This document shows positions 5,829 to 10,254 of a stretch of DNA of 10,254 bases, in pieces. The position numbers and the translations under genes are program-made. The notes below the pieces were generated by a model. It saw only the letters and a program-made list of their open reading frames with translations. It searched no databases and was not told the origin of the DNA. Positions within the stretch are counted from its first letter, which is position 1; every line of letters starts with the position of its first letter. Origin of the DNA: an uncultured Bacilli bacterium (lineage in GTDB: Bacteria > Bacillota_I > Bacilli_A > RF39 > UBA660); the NCBI GenBank assembly GCA_947624475.1, contig CANQKK010000023.1, positions 1 through 10,254 of the forward strand. The letters run 5' to 3'.

Positions 5829-6755
5829 TTAATTAGCAATATTTGAGGAAGTTATTTTATTTAATCTTTTAAGAGATACAATGAAACTTCGAAGGTCGGC
5901 GGTTATTGTTCCTAACACTTCAAAGTTAGTAATTATTTTGGCATAGTAACTATATATTAAAAGAATGGTTCCTATTTCAATATTACCAATGCTAACTAGA
6001 TAGATAGAATAGATAATTATTCCGTATCTAGTGGCTTCTACTATTCCTAGAACAAAATAAATAATGCCCTGTATGATTACGTTATATTTAGAGTTTGCTA
6101 CAATGTATTTTTTGTTGTCTTTGCTAAAGAGGGTATTTACACTATTGATACTATTTTTCTTACCGGTTATAGTCGTATATAATTTGTGAAGCATAATCGT
6201 CTTATCATCGAGAGCCGTCTTTCTTTTGAGGTTTAATTCTTGGACAATTTTACCGGATTTGACATAAATTATCACCATGAGAAGGGATACGATTATGGTG
6301 ACGAAGAAAATAATAAAATTAAAACTTAAGAAATAGGCATAGATGACAAAGAATTCTATTATTTGGAGAATTCTCGTTATGACATTTCCTAAAAATGTGC
6401 AGATAATATCGATATCATTATTTAAGATGTTAGTATACTCACCAAGATTAACTTCGTTTATTTTTTTTACTTCCGAAATAGTAAGATTAGTATACTCAGT
6501 ATATAATTTATTGTAAAATTTATACCATGTTTTTTGATTTAAATAAGACCAATAATAATAAAAGATAGATAGAAAGAGAGTTATGATTACGAGATAATAT
6601 CCTACTTTGTAACTTCCTTCGGTTACTTCGGTAATTGTCTTACTCCAAAAGACGGGTATTATTAAGGCTAAAACCTGAATAAAAAGAGAAGTAACTATTT
6701 TATAAGTTACTTCCTTCTTTGATCTTTTGATTATTTTTTTGGTCTCATCAAACAT
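5829..6755 (-). CDS. ABC-exporter transmembrane domain protein without ATPase domain
   Basis: This 308-aa integral membrane protein matches the six-helix domain of type IV ABC exporters. Hydrophobic segments lie near 19-39, 51-72, 120-141, 146-165, 226-257 and 260-278. GEYTNILNNDIDIICTFLG (105-123) corresponds to the family's Gxhxxxhxx-D-hxxhxxhh coupling region. The chain ends at LKRLNKITSSNIAN, where the linker to the nucleotide-binding domain normally starts. No Walker A, signature or Walker B sequence follows in any frame before yidD. Either it works with an ATPase encoded elsewhere, has a non-transport role, or is a truncated gene. It is translationally coupled to the upstream gene: its ATG is one base after the PduL stop, with AAAGGAGG inside the PduL 3' end. 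The strong ribosome site argues that it is still expressed. Confidence 0.8.
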   Translation of the reverse strand: MFDETKKIIKRSKKEVTYKIVTSLFIQVLALIIPVFWSKTITEVTEGSYKVGYYLVIITLFLSIFYYYWSYLNQKTWYKFYNKLYTEYTNLTISEVKKINEVNLGEYTNILNNDIDIICTFLGNVITRILQIIEFFVIYAYFLSFNFIIFFVTIIVSLLMVIIYVKSGKIVQELNLKRKTALDDKTIMLHKLYTTITGKKNSINSVNTLFSKDNKKYIVANSKYNVIIQGIIYFVLGIVEATRYGIIIYSIYLVSIGNIEIGTILLIYSYYAKIITNFEVLGTITADLRSFIVSLKRLNKITSSNIAN

Positions 6756-6756
6756 G

Positions 6757-7311
6757 CTATTCCTCCTTTAGGATGGCAATATTTCCGTTTTCAATGTTGT
6801 TAATTTCCGCATCATCTTTATTGATATGAAGGGCATAGGCGAAGTTATCTCCCGTCTTGATGTGGACATTATCTAACATTTTTCCATTAATTTGAACAGA
6901 CACTATTTGGTCTTCTTTGAAATTGTTTTTGTCTCTAGTATTAATATGGATGTGTCTGTTAGCAATTATACATGAATTTTTTTTGTATATTTCACCTTTG
7001 GGACCAATTATAGTTATATTTTCACTACCTTCTAAATCGCCGGAATTACGAACCGGTGGATTTATTCCAAAATATTGTCTATCGATATCTAGTAGTTCGA
7101 CCTGAGTGTAATTGCGGATAGGACCAACAATTCTTACAAATTCCTTGGCATTTTTATCCGTCTTTAGAGTAACTGTCTCCTCGGTGGCAAACTGTCCTGG
7201 TTGATCTAAATAGTTTCTGACAGTAAGTTCATAGTCTTTACCAAATAGAATATCTAAATCTTCTCTCGTTAAATGAACGTGTCTATTTGATACTCCTACT
7301 TTTATTTTCAA
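6757..7311 (-). CDS. pduL: PduL-type phosphate acyltransferase (phosphotransacetylase)
   Basis: This 184-aa protein of the PTAC family interconverts acyl-CoA and acyl-phosphate. The two beta-barrel repeats are recognisable: SNRHVHLT (8-14), GPIRNYTQVEL (63-73) and PVRNSGD (86-92), then ANRHIH (117-122) and LHINKDDAE (161-169). The paired HxH motifs provide zinc ligands. There is no N-terminal encapsulation peptide and no microcompartment gene nearby, so a housekeeping acetyl-CoA/acetyl-phosphate role in acetate fermentation is likely. The start codon is TTG, supported by GAGGTG 7 nt upstream and a good promoter. It is first in the cluster and overlaps the ribosome site of the next gene. Confidence 0.92.
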   Translation of the reverse strand: MKIKVGVSNRHVHLTREDLDILFGKDYELTVRNYLDQPGQFATEETVTLKTDKNAKEFVRIVGPIRNYTQVELLDIDRQYFGINPPVRNSGDLEGSENITIIGPKGEIYKKNSCIIANRHIHINTRDKNNFKEDQIVSVQINGKMLDNVHIKTGDNFAYALHINKDDAEINNIENGNIAILKEE

Positions 7312-7330
7312 TATTTATCACCTCAATTTT

Positions 7331-7359
7331 ATTATAATTTTATTGTTAATGATTGTAAA
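7331..7359 (-). promoter_or_regulatory. Promoter of the pduL cluster
   Basis: On the minus strand TTTACA (complement of 7354-7359), a 17-nt spacer and a perfect TATAAT (complement of 7331-7336), 19 bp before the TTG start. Confidence 0.75.
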
Positions 7360-7374
7360 TGAAAGTAAAATTAT

Positions 7375-7403
7375 TTGACATTTTTTTTAGTTATACTGTA
7401 AAA
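7375..7403 (+). promoter_or_regulatory. Possible gerQ promoter
   Basis: TTGACA at 7375-7380 is a perfect -35 box, but the matching -10 position (7398-7403, GTAAAA) is poor, and TATACT at 7392 is too close. A sporulation sigma factor may be used instead: CATATATTT at 7411 resembles a mother-cell -10 but lies too near the ribosome site. No firm assignment is possible. Confidence 0.3.
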
Positions 7404-7437
7404 ATTCTCTCATATATTTAAATAGAGGAGGAAACAT

Positions 7438-7809
7438 ATGAATAATGGTTATTATCAAAATCCTGTCTTTCCGGGAGTGGGATTAAATTCTAATACTGTT
7501 CCTAATCAGCAGTCAGTTCCGAGTTACGAGCAGACGCAGACAACTACGGGAGTGCCCCTATCGATGGAACAGTCGTATATTGAAAATATTTTAAGACTCA
7601 ATAAAGGGAAGAAAGCGAAGTTTCATATAACTGTTCCAGGATCAGAAAAATGGCAAGATCGAGTATTTGATGGTATTATCGAGCAAGCAGGAAGAGATCA
7701 TATTATCGTATCTAATCCTACTACCGGAGAGTGGTACTTAATTTTAATGATATACTTGGATTTTGTTACTTTTGAAGAGGCTATTAATTTTATAAAAGAC
7801 TTTAGTTAA
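7438..7809 (+). CDS. gerQ: Spore coat protein GerQ
   Basis: This 123-aa spore coat protein, in Bacillus, is needed to place the cortex hydrolase CwlJ and is cross-linked by transglutaminase. The conserved core is strong: MEQSYIENILRLNKGKKAK (43-61), GRDHIIVSNPTTGEWYLILMIYLDFVTFEEA with only small differences from Bacillus. Residues 1-42 form a variable Gln/Asn/Pro-rich tail. The ATG has GAGGAGG upstream. Unlike Bacillus GerQ, there is no Lys before residue 56. The gene is monocistronic, with a terminator overlapping its stop codon. It is divergent from pduL. Its presence implies that the organism forms spores. Confidence 0.95.
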   Translation: MNNGYYQNPVFPGVGLNSNTVPNQQSVPSYEQTQTTTGVPLSMEQSYIENILRLNKGKKAKFHITVPGSEKWQDRVFDGIIEQAGRDHIIVSNPTTGEWYLILMIYLDFVTFEEAINFIKDFS

Positions 7810-7835
7810 AATAATACGGTAACGTATTATTTTTT
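7808..7835 (+). terminator. gerQ terminator
   Basis: An 11-bp perfect stem, 7808-7818 with 7823-7833, loop GTAA, followed by T to 7835. The left arm shares two bases with the gerQ stop codon. Confidence 0.85.
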
Positions 7836-7836
7836 G

Positions 7837-7865
7837 TTGAAAAAGATTAGTTATTTTGATATAAT
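7837..7865 (+). promoter_or_regulatory. Promoter of the LemA-family gene
   Basis: TTGAAA (7837-7842), a 17-nt spacer ending in TGA, and TATAAT (7860-7865): five of six and six of six consensus bases plus an extended -10. It starts just after the gerQ terminator. Confidence 0.85.
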
Positions 7866-7885
7866 TTATGTAGGATGTGAGATAT

Positions 7886-8434
7886 ATGGAAATACTTATG
7901 GTTATTATTTTAATGATAGTTATTTTAGTGTGTGCTATAACAATTTTTTATGCTATTACGTATAATAGATTTCAGGATTATATTATTAGAATTAATGAAG
8001 TTGAAAGCATGATAGATAATAATCTTAGAAATAAATATGATTTAATAAACAGAGCCATTCCAATTATTAAAACGAATATCAATAAAGAAGATAAAATATT
8101 TGAAGAAGTAGTTAAGCTAAGAAGTAGAAAGATTGGTAATTTTGAATTATATCGAATACTTATGAGGTCTTCGATTGAACTTAACGCACTAAAAGAGGAA
8201 TTTCCCGATATAAGTAAAAGTGAAGAAATTAAGAAAATAATAAAGGAAACTTCGGAAATAGATGCAAAAATAGATAACTTTATTGATTATTATAATGATA
8301 ATATTACGATATATAATTCTCTTCTTAAAAAATTTCCTTCGAATGTCGTTGCTACTTTTGGAAAATATCGTGAAAAGTTATTCTTTGATAGAAAAGATAT
8401 GAGTGATGAGGATTTTGAGGACTTTAAATTGTGA
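7886..8434 (+). CDS. lemA: LemA-family membrane protein
   Basis: The protein is 182 aa from the ATG at 7886 (AGGA 10 nt upstream); the GTG at 7877 has no room for a ribosome site. Residues 4-24 form one transmembrane helix; the rest is a helical bundle that should lie outside. LemA hallmarks are seen: NEVESMIDNNLRNKYDLI (37-54) matches the family's DVQLQRRxDLI segment, LNALKEEFPDI (99-109) the EAYPDL segment, and YYNDNITIYNSLLKKFPSNVVA (135-156) the FYNxxVxxYNxxIxxFPSNLxA signature. The C-terminus is acidic (SDEDFEDF). Family function is not settled. The gene ends in TGA and has its own promoter and terminator. Confidence 0.9.
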   Translation: MEILMVIILMIVILVCAITIFYAITYNRFQDYIIRINEVESMIDNNLRNKYDLINRAIPIIKTNINKEDKIFEEVVKLRSRKIGNFELYRILMRSSIELNALKEEFPDISKSEEIKKIIKETSEIDAKIDNFIDYYNDNITIYNSLLKKFPSNVVATFGKYREKLFFDRKDMSDEDFEDFKL

Positions 8435-8452
8435 AGTTATTATAAAAATGTA

Positions 8453-8483
8453 AAAATAGTTAGCAAATTTTGTTAACTATTTT
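8453..8483. terminator. Bidirectional terminator between lemA and ung
   Basis: A 15-bp stem (8453-8467 with 8469-8483) containing AATAGTTAGCAAA and one G-T pair, with a very short loop; as RNA, the innermost pairs would open. T-rich tails follow on both strands (TTTTATTT and TTTTTACATTTTT). It overlaps the ung stop codon. Confidence 0.75.
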
Positions 8484-9150
8484 ATTTAACAGTAAAATCG
8501 ATAGGTTCTAAATCGTTGTTAATAAGAAAGAGATTTGTTTTGGAAAAGGGTCTACTGCCAAAGAAACCATAATTGCAAGAAAATGGTGACGGATGTGATG
8601 ACTCGATTACTTCGTGTTTGGGATTTGTTATTAATCCTTTCTTACTTTTAGCAAAACTTCCCCAAAGAAGAAATACGACGGGAGTTTCTTTTTCATTTAT
8701 TTTACTTATAATGGCATCAGTGAATTTATCCCATCCTAAATCTTTATGGGAAGCAGGCTGATCTTTTTCGACAGTCAGTACGGAATTTAATAAGAGAACT
8801 CCCTGCTTAGCCCAACATGTTAAATCGCCATTTTGAGAGATAGGAATTCCTAAATCATTTTTTAACTCTTTATAAATGTTTTGAAGAGAGGGCGGGAGTT
8901 TTATTCCTTTATTGACGGAAAATGCAAGACCATTGGCCTCTCCGACTCCATGATATGGGTCTTGACCTAAAATAACTACTTTTACGTCATCGTAGTCGGT
9001 AAGACTTAAAGCTCTTAGAATGTAATTTTTAGGTGGAAAGATAGGTCTTTTTTTGTATGCTTCGTTGATATATAAAACTATTTTTTTGAAATAGTCTTTT
9101 TGATATTCTTCTTCTAATACTTGGTCCCATTTGTTTCCTACTAACTTCAT
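8482..9150 (-). CDS. ung: Uracil-DNA glycosylase, family 1
   Basis: This 222-aa enzyme excises uracil from DNA to start base-excision repair. The water-activating motif GQDPYHGVGEANGLAFSV starts at 62 with Asp64 as the catalytic residue. LLNSVLTV (120-127) includes the uracil-reading Asn122. HPSPFS begins at His187, and the numbering nearly coincides with E. coli Ung. PPSLQNIYKEL (86-96) and the LLWG motif are also present. Length is normal. The ATG at 9150 has GGAG 10 nt upstream. It is 22 bp after the pilin-like gene and probably in one transcript with it; the link is likely positional. Confidence 0.97.
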   Translation of the reverse strand: MKLVGNKWDQVLEEEYQKDYFKKIVLYINEAYKKRPIFPPKNYILRALSLTDYDDVKVVILGQDPYHGVGEANGLAFSVNKGIKLPPSLQNIYKELKNDLGIPISQNGDLTCWAKQGVLLLNSVLTVEKDQPASHKDLGWDKFTDAIISKINEKETPVVFLLWGSFAKSKKGLITNPKHEVIESSHPSPFSCNYGFFGSRPFSKTNLFLINNDLEPIDFTVK

Positions 9151-9172
9151 ATTACTTCAACTCCATTACTAC

Positions 9173-9643
9173 TTATTTGATATTTTGGTAATCATCACTA
9201 GAAGGACAAGTTTTATTGTCATCATTTTTAGAGATGATATATGTAACTTTAGTATTTTCTATTCCATTATTATCTTTTACTTTGGATACTTTTTTGTCGA
9301 TAATAATTTGACAGGAACTTAAATCATTTTCTTTATCTCTTGGATCTACTACTTTGATGCCAGACGACACTTGTTTTCCTGATAAAAATCCTAATTCTGC
9401 AAGGGTTCCAATATTGGCCTTTATTTGATTATTAGTGATTTGACAAGGTATGTTACCATACTCACATTCTTGATAGTAAGACTCTGCACCAGTCTTAATA
9501 CTTTTGATTAAAATATTATAAGATGACTCACCTACTTTGTCAGATGTCAACAAAAAATTTGGTACTATTATGACCGCTAGTAGACCGACAATTACGATTA
9601 CAGCAAGTAATTCAATTAATGTAAATCCTCTTCGATTCATCAT
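9173..9643 (-). CDS. Type IV pilin-like protein
   Basis: This 156-aa prepilin has a short basic leader MMNRRG, cut before Phe7 by prepilin peptidase, then FTLIELLAVIVIVGLLAVIIV with the usual Glu five residues after cleavage (Glu11). The helix runs to about residue 55. The globular part carries four Cys (60, 67, 111, 146), enough for two disulfides. It could belong to a competence pseudopilus or a type II secretion-like fibre. No assembly ATPase, peptidase or platform protein is in the window. The ATG at 9643 has AGGATG upstream at 7 nt; a second ATG follows at once. It has its own promoter. Confidence 0.88.
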   Translation of the reverse strand: MMNRRGFTLIELLAVIVIVGLLAVIIVPNFLLTSDKVGESSYNILIKSIKTGAESYYQECEYGNIPCQITNNQIKANIGTLAELGFLSGKQVSSGIKVVDPRDKENDLSSCQIIIDKKVSKVKDNNGIENTKVTYIISKNDDNKTCPSSDDYQNIK

Positions 9644-9661
9644 TCCACATCCTATATTTAT

Positions 9662-9690
9662 ATTATAATATAAATGTTATAAATAGACAA
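9662..9690 (-). promoter_or_regulatory. Promoter of the pilin-ung unit
   Basis: On the minus strand TTGTCT (complement of 9685-9690), a 17-nt spacer and a perfect TATAAT (complement of 9662-9667), 18 bp before the pilin ATG. The -10 lies inside a 20-bp perfect palindrome (9656-9675). Confidence 0.7.
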
Positions 9691-9707
9691 GATTTGGAAA
9701 TTAAAAT

Positions 9708-9944
9708 TTAACTACTTTTCATGTATTTATCGTTTACTAAAATAATGTCATCACCTATTTTGGATATTTGTCTCCAGTCTAGTTCGTACTCTTCACGACC
9801 AGAGAATTTTTTTATTCTTTTTGTTTCTACTATTAGGGATTTAATTGATCCTCCAGAATCTATTATAACATCGATTATCATACCTAATCTCTTACCTGTC
9901 GAAGTATTTATTATCTCTTTAGTTTGAAGATCGGATAAACGCAT
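9708..9944 (-). CDS. YlmC/YmxH-family PRC-barrel protein (sporulation-associated)
   Basis: This 78-aa single-domain protein of the YlmC/YmxH family is common in spore-formers. It begins MRLSDLQTKEIINTSTGKRLG, the family's standard start, and continues through IDSGGSIKSLIVE, a basic segment (KRIKKFSGREE) and WRQISKIGDDIILVN at the end, matching the usual WxxIxKIGxDxIhV ending. The ATG at 9944 has AGGTGAT just upstream; the GTG at 9953 lies in that site. Family members are tied to sporulation but have no known biochemical role. It sits after the kinase fragment, separated by a terminator, with no clear promoter seen. Confidence 0.88.
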   Translation of the reverse strand: MRLSDLQTKEIINTSTGKRLGMIIDVIIDSGGSIKSLIVETKRIKKFSGREEYELDWRQISKIGDDIILVNDKYMKSS

Positions 9945-9976
9945 AATTATCACCTAGTAAAATATATGTTTTTAAT

Positions 9977-10004
9977 AAAAAAAGAGCACTATTTCTAGCA
10001 CGCT
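9977..10004 (-). terminator. Terminator after the kinase gene
   Basis: On the minus strand AGCGTGCTA-GAAA-TAGTGCTCT forms a 9-bp stem with one mismatch and two G-U pairs, a GNRA tetraloop, and then TTTTTTT. The G-U pairs exist only on this strand, which fixes the direction. Confidence 0.85.
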
Positions 10005-10013
10005 TTAAACTGA

Positions 10014-10254
10014 CTATCTTTTTCTTACTAGATGTTTATTATAACTTTCATTAATATACGTATTCATAAAATCTAGTTTGGTCTCGATATCTTGGACTAA
10101 TTTAATTTGATTTCTTGCTCTATCCAAGTTGTGATTGGGGTAATCGATTTTGAAATAAGTATCTCCATTTATATAATCGCTTAGAAATCTAATAGCAAGT
10201 TCGAGAGTTATTATTCTAATCGACTCGGGCATTAATATTAACTCGGAATTTGTA
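10014..10254 (-). CDS. C-terminus of an N-acetylhexosamine 1-kinase-like phosphotransferase (partial)
   Basis: Only the last 79 residues are in the window; the frame stays open to the right edge, so the ATG at 10232 is not the start. The segment RIITLELAIRFLSDYINGDTYFKIDYP, then HNLDRARNQIKLVQDIETKLDFM, matches the C-terminal helices of NahK-type kinases of the aminoglycoside phosphotransferase fold, where RFLTDYLNGDxYF and HNLxRAR are conserved. Such kinases phosphorylate free amino sugars at C1. The catalytic loop is outside the window, so the substrate is uncertain. The gene ends in TAG followed by a good terminator. Confidence 0.75.
   Translation of the reverse strand, partial: TNSELILMPESIRIITLELAIRFLSDYINGDTYFKIDYPNHNLDRARNQIKLVQDIETKLDFMNTYINESYNKHLVRKR

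Noticed and set aside
6917..7105. Plus-strand frame inside pduL
   Set aside because: Antisense shadow of conserved PduL motifs.
8573..8761. Plus-strand frame inside ung
   Set aside because: Antisense shadow of the conserved HPSPFS region.
9131..9322. Plus-strand frame across the ung-pilin junction
   Set aside because: It covers two real genes in antisense and has no start signal.
9721..9927. Plus-strand frame inside the YlmC/YmxH-type gene
   Set aside because: Antisense to a clear family member.

Overview
The window is AT-rich DNA from a low-GC Gram-positive bacterium (Bacillota). The left edge carries the 5' part of a 16S rRNA gene on the minus strand. gerQ (spore coat) and a YlmC/YmxH-type PRC-barrel gene point to a spore-forming lineage of class Bacilli. 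The 16S leader, the class B sortase and the proteins rich in Asn, Ile and Lys would fit an uncultured gut Bacilli group near Erysipelotrichales or RF39, but that placement is inference. The genetic code looks standard: the only tRNA is tRNA-Trp with anticodon CCA, and TGA ends at least one gene.

Layout. 1-447 holds the 16S 5' end, its boxA-bearing leader and a near-consensus promoter, all on the minus strand. 448-844 has no gene; it contains two related copies of a roughly 95-bp structured module, one of them enclosed by a long inverted repeat. 845-2529 is a divergent pair: a DUF402 nucleotide phosphatase (minus) and a class B sortase (plus). 2633-3514 holds a Fic-family protein downstream of tRNA-Trp (both minus). 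3601-4995 is a plus-strand lipoprotein with a structured leader. 5042-7311 is a minus-strand cluster reading PduL-type phosphotransacylase, a lone ABC-exporter membrane domain, YidD, and a membrane-anchored cyclophilin-like protein. 7438-8434 holds gerQ and a LemA-family gene (plus). 8482-9944 reads, on the minus strand, YlmC/YmxH protein, a type IV pilin-like protein and uracil-DNA glycosylase. The right edge holds the C-terminus of a kinase related to N-acetylhexosamine 1-kinase.

Most transcription units are delimited by readable hairpin-plus-T-tract terminators, and several have promoters close to the TTGACA-17-TATAAT consensus. Most of the genes are housekeeping or spore and cell-envelope functions. 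I found no clear new defence or mobile system. The most unusual features are the duplicated structured module upstream of the rRNA promoter, the threefold repeat in the sortase N-terminus, the lipoprotein with a second C-terminal membrane anchor and a long Asn-rich tail, and the ABC membrane domain lacking an ATPase.
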